64,000 bases of DNA from Macrostomum hystrix (Eukaryota > Platyhelminthes > Macrostomidae): assembly GCA_950097015.1 (NCBI GenBank), contig CATNEN010000003.1:1054001-1118000 (forward strand), read 5' to 3'. Position 1 is the stretch's first letter; every line of letters begins with the position of its first letter. This document shows, piece by piece, positions 53,967 to 64,000 of this stretch. The position numbers and the translations under genes were made by a program. The notes under the pieces were generated by a model that did not search any database, had not been told where the DNA came from, and saw only the letters and a list, made by a program, of their open reading frames with translations.

Positions 53967-56595
53967 TTAGCCCTTCAAAGGAATTCCTTGCAAAAAGTCA
54001 ATTGCTCCCCCCTCAGCTGTGGCCCGATGGTCTCCTTGACGACGTTGTCGCCACCGGATGGCGCAGACAATCGCAACTAGCAAGGCAATCACCAGCGCCA
54101 GGCTTCCAGCCGCAATGAGCGGTGCGGCGTTCAGCTGTTCCGTCTGCTTGAAGGCACCGCCGCGCACCAGATCTGCCAGCAGCGGCTGCCAGTTGCACTC
54201 CAGGCAGTCAGGTCCTGCAGTGGCCGCATCCGCCACCGCAGCTTCCTGAGGAAAGCTGAGCAGGCTCAGCATCTGGGAGTTGCAGTCGCGGAATTCTACT
54301 GAAACCGATTGGCCTGCCGTCTCGTCTTTCACTGTTAGACTTCCGCAGCTACCAGTTGAAGGCCCGGATCTGTCAATATGGATCTGTCTGTATGGATCTG
54401 TCTGTATGGATCTGTCTGTATGGATCTGTCTGTATGGATCTGTCTGTATGGATCTGTCTGTATGGATCTGTCTGTATGGATCTGTCTGTATGGATCTGTC
54501 TGTATGGATCTGTCTGTATGGATCTGTCTGTATGGATCTGTCTGTATGGATCCGTCTGTATTGATGGCTAGTCAGCTCCTGTTTTTGCAATTCACTGACT
54601 GGAGTGTGCTCACTAGTACTCACGCAAAGTCTCCCGCTGGTGCCACTAGCTGCAGGCCGCAGCTGCTCAAATTCCTGGCCACTTTGAGCACCGCGGCATC
54701 AGCCTGCCTGAGGAAGAGACCTATGCGAATCGGCTGGCTCAGATTTAGCGGCCTCCTATTAGGATATTGTCGCTCTCTGGCCGCATCTGGAGGCGAAAGC
54801 AGGCTTTCAGATGTTCGAGAGTTATCCCTTTAAGATCAGAGTACTCGATGCGACAGCTTCTAGTATTTTTGGTACTTTTTCTAGTCAGTTTGTTGCCAAC
54901 AATTCAAAAAATAATATATTTAATAATTTTGTGTGCATAATTTAAAGCAATTAAAATCTAAACACTCAAGAAACAAGAGAGACTGCAACAGTGCTGCTAG
55001 AGGACATTGGTTTTCTGCTGCTGGGGGGACATTTGTTCTCTGCTGCTGGGGAGACATTTGTTCTCTGCTGCTGGGGGCATTTGTTCTCTGCTGCTGGGGG
55101 GACATTGGTTTTCTGCTGCTGGGAGGACATTGGTTCTCTGCTGCTGGGGGGACATTTGTTCTCTGCTGCTAGGGGGACATTGGTTCTCTGCTGCTGGGGG
55201 GGACATTGGTTCTCTGCTGCTGGGGGGGACATTTGTTCTCTGCTGCTGGGGGGACATTTGTTCTCTGCTGCTGGGGGGGACATTTGTTCTCTGCTGCTGG
55301 GGGGACATTTGTTCTCTGCTGCTAGGGGGACATTTGTTTTCTGCTGCTGGGGGGGACATTGGTTCTCTGCTGCTGGGGGGGGACATTGGTTCTCTGCTGC
55401 TGGGGGGACATTGGTTCTCTGCTGCTGGGAGGACATTGGTTCTCTGCTGCTGGGAGGACATTGGTTCTCTGCTGCTGGGGAGTCATTGTTTCTCTGCTGT
55501 TGGTTCGTTGAGTGAAATCGTTTTTCGGCTTTTTTATCTTCCCCCAGGTTGTAACCCCGAGGGAATGTTTGGACCTCCCTTTTTGGGAGCGAAAAGCTGG
55601 TCTATGTGCCATTTCCGTTCCCTAAGAAAGGCAGCTCACTAGCGGCAGCCAGCTGGCTGATTTCAGCCAAGCTGTCGAAGTTGGCAAGCTGAGCAGCGCC
55701 TCCGATGCTGGCCAAGGCGGCAGTCGCTGTCTGGTGCATAGGACTCAGTGCGTAGCAGCTGCCGTGAAAGCTCAGCATGTCCCGGCTGCAGAAGCTGGGC
55801 AGCGGTGTTAGCGCTCTCACAATGACCAGCTGCTGCTGCTGCTGCTTGCATTGCTTAGAGTCTTTCTCCGTGTTACTGAATGACACATGAATGTGCGCCC
55901 GGCTGCGGTTGACGTGGTGTAGTTTTTAACGATTAAAAGCAAAATTGCTTTAAAACTGGTCGTATTTCGTGGAAAATTTCTGCAACTCACTCACTTGCTT
56001 GTCACGGGAAGCACTCGAAAAGTTCCAGCTTCTAGATAAACAGATTCAGCTGGTGAAATATCATGATTCTTCCTGCACGCTGAAAGTTGTTCAAGTTTAT
56101 AATTTGGCATCTAATTCTAGCTGCTAGTTTGAATTTTGAACACCTAAAGATCGCTTTCGCGTACTTCTTAGTTCTGTAGAAAACTCCAGCTTTACATTGC
56201 CTTTCTGACAAACTTGGTCAACGAATCCCTCAGCTCCGGGATAATCAGAGGATGCTGCGGGTCCCTTCAAAGGCAGGCCTTGCAGCACAAGATGACGAGG
56301 CTCTGTCAAGCCCGGAGCTTTGAGCAGCCATCGACACTGCAGAGGTCCTGCTGAACTCTCGGCTGCCATCATTGGGACAAGCCGCTCGTCTTGATGACTT
56401 CGAGCGGTCAAGTCGACCTCCAAGGTGTAGCCAGCTGCGCAGAAGTGATCGCCGGCTCGGCAGCTGAGAAATGGAGGCACACGGGAGACAGATGCGTCAT
56501 TCGTATTTTGTTGTACTATGGGATCGATAAACTAATTAAACTACTCACATTTGGCACCCGAATTGAAGGTAAATTGCAACAGACAGTAGAAACAT
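53967..56595 (-). CDS. Receptor C: CUB-like plus C-type-lectin-like membrane protein
   Basis: Six exons in phase: 56595-56549, 56463-56144, 56079-55995, 55902-55640, 54786-54624 and 54369-53967, 426 aa. Signal peptide MFLLSVAIYLQFGC. Residues about 17-122 are CUB-like (GDHFCAAGYTLEVDLTARSH, HLVLQGLPL). Residues about 150-330 are C-type-lectin-like: FCSRDMLSFHGSCYALS, then AQLANFDSLAEISQLAA, then RIGLF, and CGSLTV to DCNSQMLSLLSF. The usual sugar-binding EPN/QPD and WND motifs are absent. One membrane span (AAPLIAAGSLALVIALLVAIVCAI) and a short basic tail without tyrosine follow. The same exon plan and phases as D and E. Domain names are by eye. Confidence 0.8.
54370..54560. repeat. 14-bp array in receptor C intron
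   Basis: About 13 nearly perfect copies of ATGGATCTGTCTGT. It starts at the acceptor of the last exon (the exon ends at 54369), so the acceptor's GACAG is itself part of the repeat unit (CAGACAGATCCAT on the minus strand). Confidence 0.93.
55005..55500. repeat. 25-bp array in receptor C intron 4
   Basis: About 20 copies of a 24-27-bp unit, GGACATTTGTTCTCTGCTGC plus TGGGG, varying by G-run length. It fills the intron between 55639 and 54787. Six-frame open stretches here are by-products. Confidence 0.95.
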
Positions 56596-57953
56596 TCGAT
56601 ATAGACTGTTGTGCTAACCAGAATGTTATTGTGAATGCATACTTGCCTGCTCTTTGATTTCAATTAGCATTCTTGATTCTATTAGTTAAACAGTCTTCCA
56701 ACTAAAAGTCAAGAAAATAAGATTCCTAGAGGAAGTATCTAGGAACCGACCTCACCCACAGAGTACTTTGCTGGGAGTCTACACTAGTTATTAGAATAGT
56801 CCAGCAGTGAGAAAGGCAATTCGTGCAATGTGCTCACTTCAGCCAATCTCCAAGGCTGCACAAGTGAGAGTGTACACTGCCGGACAGTGAAATAGTCAGT
56901 GCAGATACGAGTATGCACACTCGTGCAGTGTGCCTGCTTGCAATCCGAGTGCGTGCGTGTTCAGGAGTCGGGGCAGAAAAGGAGCGAATATTCGAGTAAA
57001 ATCGGTTCCACTGCGCAGTTCCTCCTTATTGAAGACGATACCAGTGTACTTTCTTCTTCTGTGTGCACAGAGTCCAGCAATGGGTACATCCTGTTTTCAT
57101 CTTCCGTCCAGTACTTTACAATGTACTTTTCATATCTACGGCAAGTTTTTATACACAATCAGTTAACGTGTAGACTGAGACAGGAGTGCAGTCTATACCT
57201 CCGTCGATCCGTCAATCAATTTATCAATTGCTGCTCCGGTGTGGTAGCAACTTCTCAATTATTGTACTTTCAGAATATAATATATTTGGATGCTTATTGC
57301 TTTGGGTTTCTGCACAACAACCACAGTGACATTACTTATGACACACCCAAAGTAACTATTATTGATCTTACTGTCAAGACAGCAGCTGCTTCTCCATGCC
57401 TTTGGGTGCCCCTTTCGGCTCTGTCACTTACAAGTACTAGTACCAACGCGAGAATGGCTTTTTAATTGAGATTTTTGTAAGAAATTAGCTCGTATTAAAT
57501 AAAGGTTTGCTTATTGAATCAGCTGCATGAAGGGCGCAAAGACAAAAACACTGCGGCTGTCAGAAGCTGCGGAACTTAATTAGTAAACAACAATCTGTGT
57601 AATTTGATTCGATTCACGGTGAAGTAAATAATATCACAGATAGGAGCCACAATTCCTGACCTCTAAATATATAATATACATTATAAACCGAAAAACGCCA
57701 AAAATCTCGACTAAATTTCTACATTTCGATGAATACTCGTACATTTTCAACAAGAATTCTTAGAAGGACAATTTTCTGACTATGACAAATGAGCTTACAA
57801 TTGCATAATCAAACATTTTGTCGCACAGCTGAAAATCGTCTACTTTCATTGAAAATAATTTGCCTCGCCATATCGCTCGTATAGACTCGCAAGAAATCTC
57901 TGCGACCAGCGTCTCCATTCTGAAATCCAAAAAGTTCGGTCGAATTGAAATAA
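56596..57953. other. Spacer between receptors C and D with a SINE-1 remnant
   Basis: 56795-56985 carries an old SINE-1 remnant on the plus strand (CCAATCTCCAAGGC, GAGAGTGTACACTGCC, TTCAGGAGTCGGGGCAGAA). From 57000 to 57953 it is AT-rich. A plus-strand open frame to 57465 has no recognisable content. The promoter of receptor C should lie at the left side. Confidence 0.65.
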
Positions 57954-60129
57954 TCATGATTTGATCTTCTCATCGGCTTGAGGGTTCGTCAACGAAGCAA
58001 TTTCGTCTTCCAAATCGTCAGCCTCGACATCAGAATTGTGCCCTTTTGACACCGCCACCGCTCGACCGCAGTATAAGTACGTTAGAACTGCCAGGACAGT
58101 TGTGAGGGCCAGTCCAGCGATCACCGACGTGGCTATAGTTAGCGGCATTTTCCAAGACGAGTCGAATGCATCCACCCAGCCGTCAATGAGCTCAGTGACT
58201 GTCTTGGCTACGGTCCGGCTACTATCTCTGCTGCAGTCCAGAGCGTCATGTTCTGGTCCTGACGGAGTCTCCGGGAAGCTGATCAGCACAAGCATCGGCT
58301 CACTGCAATTTCCAAATTCCACAGCCACCTTGCCTGATGACCTGTTCACAGTCAGCGAGCCGCAGGGTCCCGTCATTGGAGAAGACCTGGAAATATGAGT
58401 TCATTGATCAAAAGTCATGTTGTCTTGTTGCCCTAATGTTACATCATTGCGAAGACATAACAGGAGGCTTCTGCTTACTTGAAAAGCTCATCCGCCTGAG
58501 TCCACTTGAGTTCGCAGCTGGTCGCATTCTTCACAATGGACAACACGTTCCCTGTGCCACCGGCAGCCTTGATGAACATTCCCAGTCGAAGTGGTCCGGC
58601 ACTCAGGTTCAGTGGACGCTTGAATGGGTAGACTGACTCCCTGGCAATGTCTGAAGCAAGGATGAGCGAGTGATGCAACACTCATGATGTACACATTGAG
58701 CTTGTCACTGCAATGGGCAATATGAAACTTACTGGCTGCGATGAACTCATTGATTTCTGTCACGCTCGAAAAGCTGGCGAGTTGCGCGTGACCTTGAACG
58801 CTCAACATCGCCGCAGTCACCGTCTGGCGAATCGAACTGATGGCGTAGCAGTTTCCGCGAAAGCTGAGCATGTCTCGGCTGCAGAATGCAGGCAGGGGAG
58901 TCAGCGCCCGCAGAGTGACCGTCCTGGATGACTCTGACTTTCTCGAGCTGGCTGAGTTCCACGACACGGATATGTAGCTTTGCCTGAAAGAGGTTTGAGA
59001 CATTGCACCGATGTGTTTTAGTCTGCGAGTAGCTGGAGATAATCAATAAGTAATAAATTACCTATCATGAATGGTCAGCACACGAAACAGTCCTGGCTGA
59101 GCAATCTGGTTGTTTTGAGGGCCGATGCTGCCACCGGTTCTGTGGATCACTGAATAAAGAAAAGTTTTGTAAGAAAATCTGGAGAAAAGTAGCACTTTGA
59201 AATTACATTTGGCTTCCATAGTTACAAGATTCCTTGGTAATAGTAACTGATAGTAACTGAATTTCAAATAGTAACTGTATTTCAGATAGTAACTGTATTT
59301 CAGATAGTAACTGAATTTCAGATAGTAACTGAATTATAGATGGTAACTGAATTTCAGATAGTAACTGTATTTCAGATAGTAACTGTATTTCAGATAGTAA
59401 CTGAATTTCAGATAGTAACTGTATTTCAGATAGTAACTGAATTTCAGATAGTAACTGAATTTCTGCCTTAAACTACTACTAGGCTACTTTAACTTGTACT
59501 TTTGTAGCTCTTGTGCAGTAAATTCATGCCTATTCACTAGTCATCCATCACACTCACGTCTGTTATTACCAGACTGCTTCAGTTGGTACCGCAGCTCCAG
59601 CTTCGAGTTTTCCCAACTCATTGATCCGTCGTCACCGCCCAGAGTCTCCAGCAGCAGCTGCCTGGGAGCTGACAGTCGCCTGACTGTCAGACGCCAGTCG
59701 CAGCGCCTTTCAGGAGAATTCCGACCGAACTGGCATGCAATCAGCCGCTCATCTTGGTGACTTCGGTCCGTGAGATCCACCTCCAACTCGTAGCTGTTGG
59801 GACAGAAATGGTCACCGCCATCGCAGCTGCAAGGCAAACAGTGAGTCAATGATCAGCGAGCAGTAAGCCTGAGTGAGCTCTAGCATGGTTGAGTCAGGTA
59901 TTTGAAGGATATTGATGAGTCCATTGTAAAGTTCTGTGAGAAAGACACGTAAAACACGCCATCAAGCGACTCGTTTTCTGGTGTACAGTTATGCGTAAGT
60001 TTTAAAGTATATTAAACAAACCAAAGTGTACGCTTGGCTTCAAAGTCACGATAGTTGATGTTCTTACAAACTATAACAGCTGAGAGTGAAGAAGGAAAGA
60101 AGTATTTCGCTTTGACTCCTTGTGCCCAT
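57954..60129 (-). CDS. Receptor D: CUB-like plus C-type-lectin-like membrane protein
   Basis: Six exons in phase: 60129-60068, 59826-59558, 59149-59062, 58983-58733, 58650-58479 and 58386-57954, 424 aa. Signal peptide with ILLSFFTLSCYS. The CUB-like domain has GDHFCPNSYELEVDLTDRSH. The lectin-like domain has FCSRDMLSFRGNCYAIS, AQLASFSSVTEINEFIAA, LRLGMFIK, then CGSLTVNRSSGKVAVEF and NCSEPMLVLISF. It lacks the known sugar-binding motifs. One span (LTIATSVIAGLALTTVLAVLTYLY), then an acidic tail of about 37 residues (EADDLEDEIASL). Nearly identical to E in the last four exons and clearly related to C. The intron at 59225-59465 holds an 18-bp array. Confidence 0.82.
59225..59465. repeat. 18-bp array in receptor D intron 2
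   Basis: About 13 copies of GTAACTGAATTTCAGATA with a TGTATT variant. On the right edge of the window (63985-64000) the matching intron of receptor E starts the same repeat. Confidence 0.93.
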
Positions 60130-60524
60130 GCAGAATTCGGCGATGCTAAAGATTTTCAGATCCTGGAGATTAAAGCTAGAATTTCTCTGATTTAACAGAG
60201 CAATGTGTTTAGTAGTAAAACTTAATTGATATATTCTAACTCAGGTCAGCATTACTACATTTGAAATTGCAGTCGAATATATATACCTTTGCAAGGCATT
60301 TCAAATAGTCATGCGAAATTCATATCATGCCCTATTTTAGTCATATTCTTGCACACACCATATGCAATGTGAGCTGAAGTGCTTCTGTACTGTACATTTA
60401 AGGATTAAAATAGAATGCAATGGCTAAAAAGATAGACAGTTTTCTATTTAAATTGTGTTTCATTGTTATGAAGGCTGCAGTGAGCAATAAATTGCCTATC
60501 TGTCCTCTGTGGAAGAACCACAAG

Positions 60525-60690
60525 GGCGTATTCCAACATTACCCACTGCCGACTACGCGATAGCTCCCAAACCGAATGACCGATTTTGTTAAAGTGCACC
60601 ATCATTTTACGATGAACTAGCTTTCAAAGCTGTCCCGAGTCAGCGGCGTCAATATGTTCAGCGATTCATGCCTAAGACCCTGTCTAAGGA
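60525..60690 (-). mobile_element. Dispersed repeat DR3, copy 3, reverse
   Basis: Read on the minus strand it has GTCCTTAGACAGGGTCTTAG, GAATCGCTGAACATATTGAC, GGTTTGGGAGCTATCGCGTA and GTCGGCAGTGGGTAATG, which match copies 1 and 2 with more change. It shows the family is dispersed in both orientations. Confidence 0.65.
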
Positions 60691-61499
60691 CATCTAGCAT
60701 TGTGTCCGTGTTCTGGATTTTCATGGCGATTGGTTGAATATTTAGTGAGATTACAGAAAAACAAATTATGAGGCCTGAGGACAAATATCAGAGGGCATTT
60801 AAAATACATTCGAGTCTTTGTACTGTTAACTAATTCTTAACTGCAGGCTCCGTTAGCATTGCAGAAAGCCAGATATAAGATGTCCGTTTGGCTTAGCTTC
60901 TGCACAGCTGATGTAGTTTTGACTGTTGAAGTAAAGGCTGGATTGCATATTAAAAGTCCAAGATGAAATTTGGCTGCATCATTAACGACAGCTTGCAAAG
61001 CTGCGTTTATGACCAAAAAGTGTCTCAAATAATTTTAGCTTTTTATGACAGGTGCTCAGCTGTTTCAGCAATCAACACTATAATAACGAGGTAGCAAACA
61101 GTCTTACGCGACTGAAGTCCAGTGGAAAAGCTTCATAGATGTCACTTGAAAACGAGAAACCTTTGATATAAATTTACTACATATACGAGTTAGTTACGAT
61201 AACTGTTGTCCCTATTACCTAGTGTTTATGGCGTGATTTTTTCCCAGTTTCGTTAGTCTATGAGAACTTGGTCGGATAGTGATTTGTGCTTTGTTTCTGT
61301 TACTCTCGGGTCGTTTGTTGCGCTACCTGTGTGCGTTTCAATCATTTTTACTCTGTGCATTTCTTAAAAATGTGTTAATTTTATAATCGCCCAAATACTA
61401 TAGTTTTCGCCAAACCTTTCGCCAGCCGCCTTCGAGACGAAGACAAGACCAGCAGGTCCCTTCTTGGTTCTGCATCTCTTGGCTGTTCGAAACACCGGT

Positions 61500-61800
61500 C
61501 CCTTGCTTGCGGGCAACTAAATCCGCGCCTGAAACAACGTCCTCCGCGAACTCTCTGACAGCACCTGGGGACAAGACAAGGAGACGATCCTGTTGACCTA
61601 CAAGGCCGAGCCGGATTCATATCAATTACTGCGCAGTCCTCTGGACGCCCTTCCTCAGTGACTCCAGCTGGAATCTGCTGCAGACTGCGGCTCTGCGCAT
61701 TGCCACCGGCTGTCACAGCTGCCCGCCGGTCCAGCACCTCCACGATAAGTGCAGCATCCTTCAGGTCAGACTTCACTGCCGGTTTTTTCGTCCAAAAGTC
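61500..61800 (+). mobile_element. Decayed non-LTR reverse transcriptase fragment
   Basis: With one frameshift near 61602 the plus strand encodes the post-RT region of a non-LTR element: STWGQDKETILLTYKA, then INYCAVLWTPFLSDSSW, ALRIATGCH and HLHDKCSILQV. This order is typical of Jockey-like elements of invertebrates. It differs from the intact element at 20611. No endonuclease or RT catalytic part is seen nearby, so it is a fossil fragment. Confidence 0.72.
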
Positions 61801-62733
61801 GAATGTGATTTCGCATCCCGGATCAGATTTTAGATTTTCAGGACCAAGATGCGCAGCGGCCTGACCTATTGCGAATTGCGCAAGTTTGAAAACATTTTAT
61901 ATGATTTTGCTGCTCTTTCTCTTCTTGGTGTTGTGTTCTGGAAATTTCTGGATTTGGAGTTTGCATACAGGATAAAATTTCAGGATGCGCATCTTTGCAG
62001 TCAGCAGCTCCTCGTCATGCCGGCTTATCCGCTCCGACCTCCGTCACCTCATTTCTGCCTTCGACCGCCATCATCAAACCGGTGCACTCTGTCTGCGTCC
62101 AGCAGCACCTCAGCTCCAGCGGCGTGCACCACCTGCTCGATCAGCTCGTGCTCGTACCGCCAATTGATTAGTCCGAGCGTCACGCCCGCTTGCCCAACTT
62201 CTCTCCGGCTACTGAAGTCTCCTCCGGTCCTCTAGAGGTCCAGAGGTTTGCTCGGCTACTCCGGAACAAGTCAAGATCGCCAAGCTAACCTTGCCCACGG
62301 AGTCTAGCCATAAAGAGATCTGCATCCGTATCTGCACAATGGTAAATGCAATACAAGACACAAAGCCTAGCGTTGCACGCGCATAGTGTCGGTTAGAAAG
62401 AATGATGAAACAAAAAATTAAAACATTAAATGTATATTTTTGTAATATAAAACAGAAAATACTCCAGCCATGTAAAAAGTTTGTTTAACGAAGTTTAAAA
62501 TATTAACTTTAAACAAAACTTTGTTTAAAAAATACGTGAAACGAAAAAAATTGTCTACATAGTAATAATTACATTTTTAACCTAAAGTAATCACTGGGAA
62601 AAATTTGCTGCGTGAGTTATGCTTAGGAGCTGTATCATATTGCAACATACAGTTCGCCGCTGACGTACTAATTAGCGACGAAATACTCCATCTCATGAAA
62701 TTCATGATCAATTAGCGAAGCCTTTTTGCTTTT

Positions 62734-64000
62734 TTAAACGTCAGCCTCGACATCAGAATTCTGTCTTTTTGACACCGCCACCGCTCGACCGCAGTATAAG
62801 TATGTGAGAACTGCCAGGACAGTTGTGAGGGCCAGTCCAGCGATCACCGACGTGGCTATAGTTAGCGGCATTTTCCAAGACGAGTCGAATGCATCCACCC
62901 AGCCGTCAATGAGCTCAGTGACTGTCTTGGCTACGGTCCGGCTGCAATCTCTGCTGCAGTCCAGAGCGTCATGTTCTGGTCCTGACGGAGTCTCCGGGAA
63001 GCTGATCAGCACAAGCATCGGCTCACTGCAATTTCCAAATTCCACAGCCGGCTTGCCTGATGACCTGTTCACAGTCAGCGAGCCGCAGGGTCCCGTCATT
63101 GGAGAAGACCTGAAAATATGAGTTCATTGTGGAGTTCTGGCGCTAGATTGATCAAAAGTCATGTTGTCTTGTTGCCCTAATGTTACATCATTGCGAAGAC
63201 ATAACAGGAGGCTTCTGCTTACTTGAAAAGCTCATCCGCCTGAGTCCACTTGAGTTCGCAGCTGGTCGCATTCTTAACAATGGACAACACGTTCCCTGTG
63301 CCACCGGCAGCCTTGATGAACATTCCCAGTCGAAGTGGTCCGGCACTCAGGTTCAGTGGACGCTTGAATGGGTAGACTGACTCCCTGGCAATGTCTGAAG
63401 CAAGGATGAGCGAGTGATGCAACACTCATGGTGTACACATTGGGCTTCTCACTGCAGTGGGCAATATGAAACGTACTGGCTGCGATGAACTCATTGATTT
63501 CTGTCACGCTCGAAAAGCTGGCGAGTTGCGCGTGACCTTGAACGCTCAACATCGCCGCAGTCATCGTCTGGCGAATCGAACTGATGGCGTAGCAGTTTCC
63601 GCGAAAGCTGAGCATGTCTCGGCTGCAGAATGCAGGCAGGGGAGTCAGCGCCCGCAGAGTGACAGTCCTGGATGACTCTGACTTTCTCGAGCTGGCTGAG
63701 TTCCACGACACGGATATGTAGCTTTGCCTGAAAGTGGTGGGAGACATTGCACCGATGTGTTTTAGTCTGCGAGTAGCTGGAGATAATCAATAAGTAATGA
63801 ATGACCTATCATAAATGGTCAGCACACGAAACAGTCCTGGATGAGCAATCTGGTTGTTTTGAGGGCCAATGCTGCCGATGCTGGTTCTGTGGATCACTGA
63901 ATAAAGAAAAATTTTGTAAGAAAATCTGGAGAAAAGCACTTCGAAATTACATTTGGCTTCCATAGTTACAAGATTCCTTGGTAATAGTAACTGATAGTAA
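62734..64000 (-). CDS. Receptor E: CUB/C-type-lectin-like receptor, 5' part beyond window
   Basis: Four 3' exons are in the window: 63896-63806, 63727-63477, 63394-63223 and 63109-62734. They match receptor D almost base for base (same CSRDMLSFRGNCYAIS, same membrane span). The mid exon has three extra bases in frame. Its donor reads GTCATT where D has GTAATT, and the lectin exon donor is GTACGT. The tail stops early after NSDVEADV, so the acidic end present in D (EADDLEDEIASL) is missing. The signal peptide and CUB-like exons should lie to the right of the window. Confidence 0.78.

Larger units (their letters stand above)
60130..62733. other. Spacer between receptors D and E
   Basis: It holds dispersed repeat DR3 in reverse at 60525-60690 and a decayed non-LTR retrotransposon fragment at about 61500-61800. 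60700-61380 and 62340-62733 are AT-rich without genes. GC content is higher at 61420-62330, where no intact ORF is seen beyond the retroelement fragment. Confidence 0.65.

Noticed and set aside
56899..57465. 188-codon plus-strand frame
   Set aside because: It begins in a SINE-1 remnant, shows no family features, and the surrounding sequence looks non-coding.
61381..62235. Several short open frames in a GC-rich patch
   Set aside because: The plus strand shows remains of a non-LTR element with a frameshift; no intact gene.

Overview
The window is animal nuclear DNA. Genes are split by GT-AG introns with good consensus sites. The proteins include an exocyst subunit, CUB, C-type-lectin-like, discoidin-like and Ig-like ectodomains, and there are tRNA-derived SINEs and a non-LTR retrotransposon. 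The species cannot be fixed from sequence alone; an invertebrate with a very minisatellite-rich genome (a flatworm such as Macrostomum would fit) is a low-confidence guess. All exon models were made by eye from splice sites, reading phase and similarity to remembered families. No search was run.

Layout. (1) 240-6312, minus: 5' part of a large gene with a cysteine-rich N-terminus, a long run of 12-residue repeats and a region resembling the N-terminal part of RNF213; it runs off the left edge. (2) 6313-10296: AT-rich, no gene seen. (3) 10580-11071, plus: intronless NADAR-domain gene. (4) 12054-31365, plus: complete EXOC1 (Sec3) in 11 exons, about 939 aa. Nearly every long intron is filled by its own private minisatellite, and intron 4 also holds a 4.5 kb I/R1-like retrotransposon with target-site duplication. 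(5) 32355-34721, minus: unrecognised cysteine-rich membrane protein, 324 aa, head to head with (6) 35559-38996, plus: nucleoside hydrolase, five exons, 316 aa. (7) 38997-40797: C-rich satellite and a SINE. (8) 41031 to the right edge, minus: a cluster of five single-pass receptor-like genes. Genes A (41031-46278) and B (48444-53020) are tandem copies with almost the same ectodomain, introns and upstream region but unrelated transmembrane and cytoplasmic parts. Genes C (53967-56595), D (57954-60129) and E (62734 to edge) are CUB plus C-type-lectin-like receptors.

The most interesting system is the receptor cluster. A and B look like paired receptors. A's tail has a motif matching the ITIM consensus (VHYEEV). 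B's tail has different tyrosine motifs, including YIN and YDEP. The C/D/E lectin-like receptors lie next to them on the same strand. This is the layout of known paired-receptor and allorecognition loci, but that role here is inference. The second theme is intron growth by local tandem duplication: arrays differ from intron to intron, some include splice-site copies, and copy number differs between the recent duplicates A and B.
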